From CAZNPH01 sp964574985 (lineage in GTDB: Bacteria; Bacteroidota; Bacteroidia; Bacteroidales; SM23-62), in NCBI GenBank assembly GCA_964574985.1, contig CAZNPH010000015.1:42686-106685 (forward strand): a stretch of 64,000 nucleotides of DNA, in the 5' to 3' direction. Each line of letters opens with the position of its first letter. Position 1 is the first letter of the stretch. The notes beneath the pieces are model-generated. The model ran no database searches, was not told the DNA's origin, and worked only from the letters and a program-made list of their open reading frames with translations. Both the position numbers and the translations under genes were made by a program. Of the stretch, positions 52,891-61,793 are shown one piece after another.

Positions 52891-52938
52891 AAGGGGTATG
52901 CAAAAAAATATATATAATATATTTTAAATACCCCCCTT
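52891..52938. repeat. Large inverted repeat upstream of glnA
   Basis: AAGGGGTAT at 52891-52899 pairs with ATACCCCCCTT at 52928-52938, with two unpaired C. Inside, AAAATATA and TATATTTT form a second stem around a short AT loop. A further AGGGGTAT lies directly upstream at 52876-52883. The stretch 52840-52980 is almost pure A/T otherwise. Possible operator for nitrogen control, or a hairpin in DNA or leader RNA; the latter is less likely because the -7 box lies downstream of it. Confidence 0.5.
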
Positions 52939-52977
52939 AAAAATATATTTATATAATAAAAATAATAAAAAAATACG

Positions 52978-52985
52978 TATCTTTG
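52978..52985 (+). promoter_or_regulatory. Candidate -7 box of glnA
   Basis: TATCTTTG matches TAnnTTTG and lies 36 bases before ATG 53022. No -33 TTG was found in the A-rich sequence before it, which suggests activator dependence. Confidence 0.5.
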
Positions 52986-53021
52986 TCTTTCAATTAAAAC
53001 ACATTTTTATTCAAACAAAAA

Positions 53022-54455
53022 ATGAACAACATGGAGGAGCTAAAATCACCCAAGGATTTTTTTGAATTTGCCAGGAGAAACGGAGCGGAGATGGTTGATT
53101 TGAAATTCACGGACCTGCTCGGAACCTGGCAGCATTGCTCTTTCCCGGTGGAAACATGGGATGAAGGCACTTTTCGGGATGGTGTTGGTTTCGATGGATC
53201 ATCCATCCGGGGGTGGCAGGGCATCCATCAGTCGGATATGCTGGCTGTGCCTGATTATAAAACCACCCTGATGGATCCCTTTTTCCGGGAACCTACAGTC
53301 AGCGTAATCGCCAACATCGTGGACCCGGTGACCCGGGAAAAATACAGCCGGGATCCAAGGCATGTGGCTCAGAAAGGTATCGAATACCTGAGGGAATCTG
53401 GCGTGGCAGATACCTGTTACATCGGCCCCGAACCGGAATTCTTTATTTTTGATGAGGTCCGTTACGATCAGACACAGAACATGGCTTTTTATCAGATCGA
53501 TTCGGTGGAAGGTGCATGGAATACCAACAGGATCGAAGAACCGAACCTGGGATACAAACCCGGATATAAGGGAGGGTATTTCCCGGTTAGTCCGACCGAT
53601 ACCTACGGGGACATGAGGACCGATATGGTCAATGCCATGCGCAGACTGGGCATCGTGGTGGAAGCCCACCACCATGAAGTGGGAACCGGCGGCCAGGGTG
53701 AGATCGATATGCAATACCGGGATTTGCTGACCATGTCTGACCAGTTCATGTGGTTCAAATATGTTATCAAGAATGTGGCCAAACAAAACGGTAAAACCGT
53801 TACATTCATGCCAAAACCGATTTTCGAGGACAATGGCAGCGGAATGCATACCCATTTTTCACTCTGGAAGAACAATACCAATATTTTTGCAGGAAAGGAT
53901 TATGCCGGATTGACCCGGGATGCTTTGTGGGGCATTGGCGGTTTGCTCAAGCATGCGGCGGCTGTTCTCGCTTTTGCGGCCCCCACGGTGAATTCTTACC
54001 GGAGGCTGGTGCCGGGATTTGAAGCCCCTGTCAATCTTGCATATTCACAGAGGAACCGTTCCGCGGCAGTGAGGATACCCATGTACCATGGCAGTCCGAA
54101 AGCAAAAAGGTTTGAATTCCGCTGTCCCGATCCCAGTTGCAACGGGTACCTGATGTTTACGTCCATGCTGATGGCCGTTATGGACGGGATCAGGAACAAG
54201 ATCGAACCGGGGGACCCCCTGGATAAGGACATATATGCCATGACCGTGGAAGAATTGATGAAAACGCCCAAAGTTCCGGGTAACCTGGGGGAAGCCCTCG
54301 ATGAACTGGAAGCGGACCATGATTTCCTGCTGGAAGGAAATGTATTTACAGAAGACCTGATCGAGACGTACATACAATACAAACGCGAAAACGAACTCAA
54401 TCAGATGGCCCTGCGTCCGCATCCCTATGAGTTTTTCCTGTATTACGACTGTTGA
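53022..54455 (+). CDS. glnA: Glutamine synthetase, type I
   Basis: Condenses glutamate and ammonia with ATP. The 477 residues contain all GSI signatures: GFDGSSIRGW, the metal site GPEPEFFIF, HHHEVGTGGQGEI, the ATP-binding NGSGMHTHFSLW, the NSYRRLVPGFEAPVNLAYSQ segment and SAAVRIP. The tyrosine of a potential adenylylation loop is present (DKDIYAMTVEEL), followed by GNLGEALDELEADHDFL. Alternative ATG at 53031. It is a single-gene transcript with its own AT-rich control region and a terminator hairpin. Confidence 0.97.
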   Translation: MNNMEELKSPKDFFEFARRNGAEMVDLKFTDLLGTWQHCSFPVETWDEGTFRDGVGFDGSSIRGWQGIHQSDMLAVPDYKTTLMDPFFREPTVSVIANIVDPVTREKYSRDPRHVAQKGIEYLRESGVADTCYIGPEPEFFIFDEVRYDQTQNMAFYQIDSVEGAWNTNRIEEPNLGYKPGYKGGYFPVSPTDTYGDMRTDMVNAMRRLGIVVEAHHHEVGTGGQGEIDMQYRDLLTMSDQFMWFKYVIKNVAKQNGKTVTFMPKPIFEDNGSGMHTHFSLWKNNTNIFAGKDYAGLTRDALWGIGGLLKHAAAVLAFAAPTVNSYRRLVPGFEAPVNLAYSQRNRSAAVRIPMYHGSPKAKRFEFRCPDPSCNGYLMFTSMLMAVMDGIRNKIEPGDPLDKDIYAMTVEELMKTPKVPGNLGEALDELEADHDFLLEGNVFTEDLIETYIQYKRENELNQMALRPHPYEFFLYYDC

Positions 54456-54486
54456 TGTTCAGGCAGTGGATTTTGTGATTGATGAG

Positions 54487-54527
54487 GGACAGCCGTCCGG
54501 CAAAGGCAGTAGATCGGGCGGCTGTCC
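54487..54527 (+). terminator. Stem-loop behind glnA
   Basis: GGACAGCCG (54487-54495) and CGGCTGTCC (54519-54527) form a perfect 9-bp stem with a 23-base loop containing further GC pairs, followed by TATCATTATT. It starts 32 bases after the glnA stop and ends just before the end of the convergent pseudogene. Confidence 0.6.
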
Positions 54528-54532
54528 TATCA

Positions 54533-55145
54533 TTATTCGATCTCACTGGTTTTGATCTGCTTGCCGACGCCTATCCTGATGTAATTTTTCCCGAAGCTTT
54601 CCCGAAACTGTCCGATGGCTTTGTCTCCTGTGCAGTGGCTGGGAGAAACATAACGTACACCCTGTTTTTCCTTCATTTCGGAGACGATTTCCCGTATTTC
54701 AGGATTTGATTTGCTGATCAGATGAAAGCCTCCCAGGACCAGCAGCGGTTCTTCCCCTGTCAGATCCTTCATGCGGTCAACAATATTGGTAATGCCCGGA
54801 TGTGCACAACCAGTAATGAGCACCGGGCCGGACGGGGTTTTGATGATCAGTGACTGTTCCTTGATCATAAATCCCATTTCTCCGGTGGTCATAACATTAT
54901 CCGTCATCATTGCCCGTATCAAACAAAATGGTCTTTCCCGGTCCTTCGATCAGGCAGGCGAAGCCCCAGCCTGTGGACAATCCTCCCTTGTACGTATAAT
55001 TGTCATACAAAATGGTAATGACAACTTCTTTTTTTTCATCCTGTATGTTTCCCGGAATACCGGCTTCGGCGGAAACGGCCTGAAGGGTAATCAACCATAA
55101 AAGGAAGGAAGAGAAGAAACGGAAACATTGAATTGATGGTATCAC
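54533..55145 (-). pseudogene. Metallo-beta-lactamase-fold protein with its catalytic core deleted
   Basis: The N-terminal frame (55145-54900) gives a signal peptide ending SAEA and then EVVITILYDNYTYKGGLSTG, WGFACLIEGPGKTILFDTG, the usual first strands of the MBL fold, and stops. The C-terminal frame (to 54533) resumes as TTGEMGFMIKEQSLIIKTPS, LITGCAHPGITNIVDRMKDL, LGGFHLISK and SPSHCTGDKA. The 100-plus residues between, which should carry the HxHxDH metal motif, are missing. So the hydrolase (like 7,8-dihydropterin-type relatives) has lost activity. Confidence 0.75.
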
Positions 55146-55208
55146 GATATGTTGGATTTACATGGATTGAAATGAAATGCATCCTTTTTAACAAAATTCG
55201 GCAAAAAT

Positions 55209-55241
55209 TTTGAACAGTTCCGAATATTGGATATATTTTTG
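55209..55241 (+). promoter_or_regulatory. Bacteroidota promoter of the YwqK gene
   Basis: TTTG at 55209-55212 and TATTTTTG at 55234-55241 are 21 bases apart, matching the -33/-7 pair of the phylum; 29 bases to ATG 55271. This is the best promoter match in the window. Confidence 0.5.
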
Positions 55242-55270
55242 ATCAGAATAGAAACAAAATCGATGGAATC

Positions 55271-55786
55271 ATGAGAAAAGCAGACCGGATATTTTTAAAG
55301 CGGAAGGGGGATCTTCTTTATTACGGAGGCGAGGACCGGCCTTTTACCGGAGAATATACTTATTATTACCAGGACGGAACAAAAGCGGAATGTGCCCAGG
55401 TCAAAGAAGGAATGCTCCATGGCAAACTGGTCATCTGGAATGAACAGGGGATAAAAATATGTGAAGCGGAATATAAGGAAGGAAAGAAGTACGGAAAGGT
55501 CATGATGTGGTATGAGAACGGTGAAAAAAAATCGGAGTTCAATCTGGAAAATGAAAAAAGACAAGGCAGCGTGCTTATGTGGTACCGGAACGGACAAAAG
55601 AAATTCGAAGCAAATTACAAGGATGACAAGTTGCACGGGGAACAGAAAAAATGGTATTCCAACGGCCAAATAAACATTCAGGCCCAATACAAGAATGATC
55701 TTGCGGAGGGAAGAAAGAAGGTTTGGAAGCCTGACGGGGAGCTGTTTCTGGATGCAAACTATCAGCGGGGCGAACCCGTTTCGTGA
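55271..55786 (+). CDS. Cytosolic YwqK/MORN-repeat protein
   Basis: 171 residues with six to seven repeats of about 23 residues, each with G-x-h-x-x-W/Y-x-x-N/D-G (MLHGKLVIWNEQGIKICEAE, KYGKVMMWYENGEKKSEFNL, RQGSVLMWYRNGQKKFEANY, LHGEQKKWYSNGQINIQAQY). No signal peptide, unlike the homologue at 45042. Members include immunity-like proteins of polymorphic toxins, but no toxin is adjacent here. It has the best promoter of the window. Confidence 0.82.
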   Translation: MRKADRIFLKRKGDLLYYGGEDRPFTGEYTYYYQDGTKAECAQVKEGMLHGKLVIWNEQGIKICEAEYKEGKKYGKVMMWYENGEKKSEFNLENEKRQGSVLMWYRNGQKKFEANYKDDKLHGEQKKWYSNGQINIQAQYKNDLAEGRKKVWKPDGELFLDANYQRGEPVS

Positions 55787-55872
55787 GCCGGATGCCGGCA
55801 ACAAAAGAACCTAATGTTAAAACCATCATTATAAAGTACTAAAAATTTAATTGTTAATATAAATATATTTGA

Positions 55873-58191
55873 GTGAACCCAGGTGATCTTTCAGCGGTGG
55901 AAAAAGAATTCATCCGCAGATCGGACCGGAAGGAATTCAATGCAAGGGTCCGGTACATTACCGTTGAAAACTTTCCCAGACTCGGCATGCTCACATCTTT
56001 GCGTTTCCTGGAATGGGTTGCCGCCAATCCGGAGGGAGTTGTGAGTCTGCCTACCGGCAAAACCCCCGAGTATTTCATTCGCTGGACCAAATATTTTCTG
56101 GACAACTGGAATGATGCCAGATGCACGGAACTCCGGAAGGAATACGGACTGGGCATTAAACGGAGACCGGTGCTGAACGGACTCCATTTTGTGCAGATCG
56201 ATGAATTTTACCCGATCTCTCCTGTTCAGCATAACAGCTTTTATCATTATGTGCAACGCTTTTATATGGAGGAATACGGTCTGGATCCGGACAAAGCCTG
56301 TCTGATCAATGCCGATGAGATACCCCTGGCCGGGAGCAGGAAGTACCGGGAAGTCTTCCCACAGAACAAGGTGGACCTGTCCCTGAGGTACCGGGAATGT
56401 GAAAGCGATCTGGAAAAGATCCAGCAGGAGTCGGTTTTTATGATTGACAACTGGTGTTCCGAATATGAGGACAGGATCAGGGAGATGGGGGGCATCGGAT
56501 TCTTTTTGGGCGGTATCGGTCCGGACGGGCATATTGCCTTCAATACAAGGGGCAGCGACCACCATTCGCATACCCGTCTGACATCCACAAATTTTGAAAC
56601 CCAGGCGGTCGCTGCTGCCGACCTCGGAGGCATCGAGATCTCCCGGTACCGGCTGGTGATCACCATCGGTCTGGAAACGATCACCTACAATCCGGATGCG
56701 GTGGCCATCATTATTGCGGCGGGCGAATCCAAAGCGGATGTGGTCAAACAGTCGCTTGAAAGCCCCGAAACGAATCTATATCCGGCCACTGCACTCCGGA
56801 AACTGTCAGGAAGCCGCTTTTTCCTGACCAGGGGAGCGGCATCGAAGCTGGAAGACAGCATCAGGAAATACTATTTGAAGGAAGACTGGGCCTTTGAGAA
56901 AACCAGCCGGAGCGTCATCGATCTGTGTAAAAAGATCAATAAATTCGGTAACCGCATAAACATCGATGATCTGAGGGAAGATCCTTATTGCAGGAGAGTA
57001 CCCAAACTGAGCGAAGAGATTGTGGATCGGGTCCGGCAGTCGGTGGAAGAAAAGATCGCACGCGGACTGCGGGAGGAAAAAAACCAGCTTTTCCTGCACA
57101 CCGGCCCCCACCATGACGACATCATGCTGGGCATGCTCCCCTTCATATCCGGCCATTTACGCTCTTCTTCCAACCGGTTTTGCTTTGCGGTGATGACTTC
57201 CGGATTTACCGCGGTGACCAACAATTTTATGCAGGATATCCTGCAGAAAACCAAGGATTTGTTTGACCGGGGGCTGATCGAGATGACCGCTTATCCTGAT
57301 TTTTTTGATCAGGGGTACAAGTACAAATGGGACAAGGACGTATACCATTACCTTGACAAGGTGGCCTCGGGAGACCGGGAGGGTATGCAACGGGGTCTTT
57401 CACACAGGGTCGTGCGCGCATTGGTTGAAATATTTTCCGTACGGGATCGTGATGAACTGAGGGATCAGATCAATGAATTGTTGTCCATCCTGAGGAAAAG
57501 CTATGAGGGGGAAAGGAACCAGTCTTCCGTGCAACGGCTCAAAGGCATGATCAGGGAGTTTGAGGAAGAATTGGTGTGGGCTCATTTCGGTGTGCAGGTT
57601 AAAAATATCCGCCATCTCCGGCTCGGTTTCTATACCGGGGATATTTTCACCGAAGAACCCGAAAAATCCCGGGATGTTGAGCCCATCCTCGGTTTATTGC
57701 GCAGTCTGAATCCCACGGTGCTCAGCCTTGCTTTCGATCCCGAAGGCAGCGGCCCCGATACACATTATAAAGTGCTTCAGGCCATTGCGGAAGCCCTCAG
57801 GATCCGGGCAGGGGAAACGGATCTTTCCGGTATGCGCATTTGGGGATACAGAAATGTCTGGTACCGTTTTCATCCTTCTGAAGTTGAGATCATTGCCCCG
57901 GCTTCCCTGAATTCACTTTCCGTTCTGAACGAATCTTTTAAGAATTGCTACATAACCCAGGTGGATGCTTCATTTCCCAGTTATCAGCATGACGGTCCGT
58001 TCAGCAGTTTATCCCGGAAGATCATGGTCGAACAGATGAAGGATCTCCAGTTCCTCCTGGGTAAGGATTATTTTTATCAGAATGAGCATCCCAGGATCAG
58101 GGCGGCACATGGGATGGTATATGTCCGTGAGATGGAGCCCGGGGAATTCATGCAGTATGCCAGGAAGCTGAGAGAAGATATGGAGGGCTAG
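55873..58191 (+). CDS. Glucosamine-6-phosphate deaminase-like domain fused to a PIG-L deacetylase domain
   Basis: Start is GTG 55873. The first 340 residues are NagB-like: SLPTGKTPEYFI, LHFVQIDEFYPIS, FFLGGIGPDGHIAFN (213-224) and TITYNPDAVAIIIAAGESKA. The middle is helical. From about 405 a LmbE/PIG-L domain has LHTGPHHDDIMLGMLPFISG (His-Asp-Asp zinc motif). It continues to 772 with YPDFFDQGYKYKWDKDVYHY and ASFPSYQHDG. NagB converts GlcN6P to fructose-6-P; PIG-L removes N-acetyl from GlcNAc derivatives, so the two domains could act in sequence on acetylated amino sugar. Its 3' end overlaps ribBA by 4 bases convergently. Confidence 0.88.
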   Translation: MNPGDLSAVEKEFIRRSDRKEFNARVRYITVENFPRLGMLTSLRFLEWVAANPEGVVSLPTGKTPEYFIRWTKYFLDNWNDARCTELRKEYGLGIKRRPVLNGLHFVQIDEFYPISPVQHNSFYHYVQRFYMEEYGLDPDKACLINADEIPLAGSRKYREVFPQNKVDLSLRYRECESDLEKIQQESVFMIDNWCSEYEDRIREMGGIGFFLGGIGPDGHIAFNTRGSDHHSHTRLTSTNFETQAVAAADLGGIEISRYRLVITIGLETITYNPDAVAIIIAAGESKADVVKQSLESPETNLYPATALRKLSGSRFFLTRGAASKLEDSIRKYYLKEDWAFEKTSRSVIDLCKKINKFGNRINIDDLREDPYCRRVPKLSEEIVDRVRQSVEEKIARGLREEKNQLFLHTGPHHDDIMLGMLPFISGHLRSSSNRFCFAVMTSGFTAVTNNFMQDILQKTKDLFDRGLIEMTAYPDFFDQGYKYKWDKDVYHYLDKVASGDREGMQRGLSHRVVRALVEIFSVRDRDELRDQINELLSILRKSYEGERNQSSVQRLKGMIREFEEELVWAHFGVQVKNIRHLRLGFYTGDIFTEEPEKSRDVEPILGLLRSLNPTVLSLAFDPEGSGPDTHYKVLQAIAEALRIRAGETDLSGMRIWGYRNVWYRFHPSEVEIIAPASLNSLSVLNESFKNCYITQVDASFPSYQHDGPFSSLSRKIMVEQMKDLQFLLGKDYFYQNEHPRIRAAHGMVYVREMEPGEFMQYARKLREDMEG

Positions 58192-59417
58192 TCCTTTTTG
58201 GGCTTTCGGAATTTCACCAGGTTCAGATAGTGTCCCATTTTATCCCTTTTGGTGATCAGGTATTTTTCGTTGTATTTATTGGGTTCGATCTCCAGGGGAA
58301 TATTGTCCACGATCCTGATCCCAAAGCCTTCCAGACCTTTCCTTTTTACCGGATTGTTGGTCATCAGCCGGATCCTGCCCAATCCAAGTTCCCGCAGTAT
58401 GCTGGCTCCCACACCATAATCCCTCTCGTCCACCCTGAATCCCAGTTGAATATTGGCTTCCACCGTATCCAGTCCTTCCTCCTGAAGCTTATATGCCTTG
58501 ATCTTGTTGACGAATCCGATCCCCCTTCCTTCCTGGTTCATGTATACAATGGCCCCGCGGCCTTCCTTTTCAACTTTTTTCATGGCTTCGTGAAGCTGGG
58601 AACCACAATCACAGCGGCAGGAGCCGAATATATCCCCGGTAATGCAGGATGAATGGACCCTGACCAGGACCGCATCGTCTTTGCTCCATTTCCCTTTGAT
58701 CAATGCAACATGCTCCAGTCCGTTCGACTTCTGAATAAAGGGGATCAGCCTGAAATGTCCGTATGTGGTGGGCAGATCGACTTCCACACCTTTGATGACG
58801 ATCTTTTCAGTCTGCAGGCGGTATGCGATCAGGTCTTTGATGGTGACGATCTTCAATCCGAATTTCTCCCCGATCTTCACCAGTTCGGACAGTCTGGCCA
58901 TGGTCCCGTCTTCGTTCATGATCTCCACAAGTGCCCCCCCGGGTCGGAGTCCGGCCATCCTGGTCAGATCCACCGTGGCTTCGGTATGCCCCGACCTTCT
59001 CAAAACACCGTTCCTTTTTGCTTTCAGCGGGAAAATATGTCCGGGCCTGGCAAGGTCTTCCGGGCGGGTTACGGGATCGGTCAGCGCGTGAATGGTCTTG
59101 GCCCGGTCGGATGCCGAGATCCCGGTCGTGCAACCGTGCCCGATCAGATCGACGGAGACCGTGAAAGCAGTCCGGTGCAAACTGGTATTGGACCCGGTCA
59201 TCAGATGAAGTTCCAGCTCGTCACACCTTTCTTCCGGCAGTGCGGTGCATATCAAACCCCTTCCGTGCCTGGCCATGAAATTTACAATGTCCGGCGTGAT
59301 CAGGTCGGCGGCTGCAATAAAATCTCCTTCATTTTCCCGGTCTTCGTCATCCACCACGATCACTGCTTTTCCCTGGCGGATATCGTGAACGGCCTCTTCG
59401 ATGGTATCCAGTTTCAT
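58188..59417 (-). CDS. ribBA: Bifunctional DHBP synthase / GTP cyclohydrolase II
   Basis: Two-step entry into riboflavin synthesis. The N-terminal RibB half has AVIVVDDEDRENEGDFI and RTAFTVSVDLIGHGCTTGIS with GHIFPLKAKRNGVLRRSGHT. The RibA half has the zinc site HSSCITGDIFGSCRCDCGSQ, GRGAIVYMNQEGRGIG and GLGRIRLMTNNP. Length 409 is normal. ATG 59417 is chosen because it follows the previous stop by 4 bases; an upstream ATG at 59477 would overlap the glycosyltransferase. No FMN riboswitch is possible before it within the operon. It is the last gene of the lptF-GT4-GT2-ribBA unit. Confidence 0.96.
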   Translation of the reverse strand: MKLDTIEEAVHDIRQGKAVIVVDDEDRENEGDFIAAADLITPDIVNFMARHGRGLICTALPEERCDELELHLMTGSNTSLHRTAFTVSVDLIGHGCTTGISASDRAKTIHALTDPVTRPEDLARPGHIFPLKAKRNGVLRRSGHTEATVDLTRMAGLRPGGALVEIMNEDGTMARLSELVKIGEKFGLKIVTIKDLIAYRLQTEKIVIKGVEVDLPTTYGHFRLIPFIQKSNGLEHVALIKGKWSKDDAVLVRVHSSCITGDIFGSCRCDCGSQLHEAMKKVEKEGRGAIVYMNQEGRGIGFVNKIKAYKLQEEGLDTVEANIQLGFRVDERDYGVGASILRELGLGRIRLMTNNPVKRKGLEGFGIRIVDNIPLEIEPNKYNEKYLITKRDKMGHYLNLVKFRKPKKD

Positions 59418-59421
59418 ATCC

Positions 59422-60597
59422 TCATCTTTCCTGTCTTCTTGTCGGTTGCCAGACATGTGTTTTTTCCTTTCTCGCATATTTGATGAAGCCTTTCAGCAAG
59501 GCGAGGTTCATATAGTAAAAATGTGTAATAAAACGCAAAATTATAACATGTATGCCTATTTTCCTCATAAAAAGGTCGGCCAATGGCAAAAACATGATGA
59601 ACAGCTGGACAAAAAAGCTTACCTGGTAGAACCGGCCCTGCCCCAGCAGGAATATGTTCAGCAGCAGGATCAGCAGGATGATAAAGGGTCCGAGCCACCG
59701 GATCACTTTATGGGACAGAAAACTGAATGCAACTCCGCCAAAGGGGGGCCACAAACAATTACCAAACCTGGCCATGTTCTGGAAATTCCCTGCGGATATC
59801 CGCACCTTGCGGTGGAATTCCGAGCGGATATCGTCCGGAACCTCTTCATAACAAACGGCCCCTGTTTCCATGATGGCCTGTTTTCCCCGGCAGATGACAT
59901 GCATGGTCATATAAAAATCGTCCACTGAGAAATTGTCCGGGACCGGACTGTACAATTCCTTCCTGATGGCATAACAGGCTCCGTATACACCCACCGTGGC
60001 TCCCCATATCCTTCCCTCCATTTCCTTGAGCCGGATCTCCCTTGACATGAATGATCTTTCCTGAATGGAAATGCCGCTGATGCTTTCGCGGGTACTTTTG
60101 ATGTTTGCACCCACAATGCCTGTATCGTTGTTCTTGAAATGCCTGACCAGCCGGTAAATGGTGCCCTCTGTAAAAATGGCCTTGGCATCGGTCAGGATCA
60201 GGATTGCCCCGGTGGCTTTTTCTGCAAGGTCGTTGATGACACTGCCCTTCCCCCGGCGTGATTCATACAGGAAGTAACGGATGCTGCCGTTTTTTCTGGC
60301 ATAAAGTTCAATGATCCTGCCGGTCCGGTCGTCCGAACCGTCCGATCCGATGATCAATTCGATCTTGTCAAGGGGATATCCGGTATCGAATATGCTTCTG
60401 ATCTTTTTAATGATGACCGCTTCTTCATTATAAACCGACATGATCACGGAAACCCGGGGCAGGTATTCCTGTTCGTTCCCATAGCATATCATGTTGCCGG
60501 TCTTTTTGACCGCCAGCATACGGAGAATGAACGGGAAGAGCACATAGGAGTGAAAAAGCAATGCAATTGATGCCCAGAACAATATTTCCAATATCAT
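59422..60597 (-). CDS. Membrane glycosyltransferase family 2
   Basis: The 391-residue GT-A enzyme has an N-terminal helix (FWASIALLFHSYVLFPFILR), the catalytic domain (RVSVIMSVYNEEAVIIKKIR, IGSDGSDDRTGRIIELYARK, ILILTDAKAIFTEGTIY with the DxD-like DAK and FSVDDFYMTMHVICRGKQAI), and three helices at the C-terminus (RWLGPFIILLILLLNIFLLG, FVQLFIMFLPLADL). It extends a lipid-linked or surface glycan. It overlaps the GT4 gene by four bases (ATGA) and ends 4 bases before ribBA. Confidence 0.9.
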   Translation of the reverse strand: MILEILFWASIALLFHSYVLFPFILRMLAVKKTGNMICYGNEQEYLPRVSVIMSVYNEEAVIIKKIRSIFDTGYPLDKIELIIGSDGSDDRTGRIIELYARKNGSIRYFLYESRRGKGSVINDLAEKATGAILILTDAKAIFTEGTIYRLVRHFKNNDTGIVGANIKSTRESISGISIQERSFMSREIRLKEMEGRIWGATVGVYGACYAIRKELYSPVPDNFSVDDFYMTMHVICRGKQAIMETGAVCYEEVPDDIRSEFHRKVRISAGNFQNMARFGNCLWPPFGGVAFSFLSHKVIRWLGPFIILLILLLNIFLLGQGRFYQVSFFVQLFIMFLPLADLFMRKIGIHVIILRFITHFYYMNLALLKGFIKYARKEKTHVWQPTRRQER

Positions 60598-61793
60598 TGG
60601 ATGTGTGATTTGTAAAAGGCCATAAGTTTTTTTGAGTTTTCGAAGTTATCAAAATTTTCCCGGACAAAACGAATGGCCTCCATCCCCAGTTTCCTGATCC
60701 TTCCGGGATCCTGAACAAGATATGATATTTGTCTGAGCATTTCCCTGGCGGTGTCGGCGATAATGATATGCCGGTTGTTCTGTGCCGGTATGCCTTCGAT
60801 CCCTTTTCTGGTGGTGATGACCACCCTTCCGAGGGCCATGGCCTCAAGGATCTTTATCCTGATGCCGCTCCCCGAGAATACCGGTACGACCATGACCGGA
60901 TGGCGGTTGATAAAATCGCGGGCATTTTCTATTTCTCCGTGAAAGGTAACCGGACGCTCATCCAGGAGTACGGCCGTTTTCTGGTCGGGATTCCTGCCGG
61001 CCACATGCACAGCAATGCCCGGAAAACGCTCCCGGATGGCGGGAAGGACTTCCCTGACAAACCATTTGAGTCCGTGCACATTGGGTTCCCAGTCCAGCGC
61101 ACCGAGGTACCCTATGCTCAAATCCCTTTTCCACCGGGGCTCGGGATATTCCCGGGTGAGTCCGGCCGGAATGACCTGTGTTGGCCCTTTCCATCCCATG
61201 TCCGTGAATTTTTGCTCATCGGCTTCTGAAATGGGGATCAGTGCATCGATCCGGTCCAGCAAACAGGTTTCGAATCTGCGCAGCCGCCAGGCCAGATTCC
61301 TGAGGTAGGATTTTTTGCCCAAACCGGAGGTGGCCTCCGCCACTCCTCTCCATATTTCATGCTCCAGATTATGGGCCCTCAGTGAAAGGAGTCCGGAAAA
61401 ATGTCTCCGGATCAGGGGGATACAATACTGAAGGTACGGGCCTTCCATCTGAATGACATCGAAGTTTTCATTTTCAAGAAGACCGGCGAGGGTTTGCCGG
61501 TATTGAACTGACTCAAAACGGGTTGCGTTGTAGGGCTTTGCGGAAAAAAAGAAATTGCCCAGGGCGGCCAGCGGTTTTGGGGTGGTATCATGATCAACGC
61601 CCAACATGCTGACCGCAGACCGGATCTTTTCGGGGATCTCTTCCGTTTTGCCCGGGTGTTTTTGTGTATTGATGGCCAGAAGCACTGCGTGATGGCCCAG
61701 CTGAGCCATTCCCCTGGCCATGTTCAGGGTAGCCAGTGCCCCTCCATCTCTTGGAGGATAAGGAAATTTATTGGACAGAAGCAGCAGGTTCAT
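60594..61793 (-). CDS. Glycosyltransferase family 4
   Basis: The 399-residue GT-B enzyme starts MNLLLLSNKFPYPPRDGGAL and has the family-4 features RAHNLEHEIWRG, IPISEADEQKFTDMGWKGPT, LSIGYLGALDWEPNVHGLKW and the donor site VVPVFSGSGIRIKILEAMAL followed by GRVVITTRKGIEGI. It adds a sugar to an acceptor in the cytosol. Start is ATG 61793; the TTG 24 bases earlier is not used. It overlaps the 3' end of the LptF-like gene by 26 bases and the GT2 gene by four. Confidence 0.92.
   Translation of the reverse strand: MNLLLLSNKFPYPPRDGGALATLNMARGMAQLGHHAVLLAINTQKHPGKTEEIPEKIRSAVSMLGVDHDTTPKPLAALGNFFFSAKPYNATRFESVQYRQTLAGLLENENFDVIQMEGPYLQYCIPLIRRHFSGLLSLRAHNLEHEIWRGVAEATSGLGKKSYLRNLAWRLRRFETCLLDRIDALIPISEADEQKFTDMGWKGPTQVIPAGLTREYPEPRWKRDLSIGYLGALDWEPNVHGLKWFVREVLPAIRERFPGIAVHVAGRNPDQKTAVLLDERPVTFHGEIENARDFINRHPVMVVPVFSGSGIRIKILEAMALGRVVITTRKGIEGIPAQNNRHIIIADTAREMLRQISYLVQDPGRIRKLGMEAIRFVRENFDNFENSKKLMAFYKSHIQ

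Noticed and set aside
52840..52985. Terminator for the CHAD-like gene in the AT-rich region
   Set aside because: The hairpin has an AT core, no U-tract after its 3' arm in either strand, and lies more than 150 bases after the stop.
58188..59421. FMN riboswitch controlling ribBA
   Set aside because: The gene follows the glycosyltransferase stop by 4 bases; there is no room for a leader.
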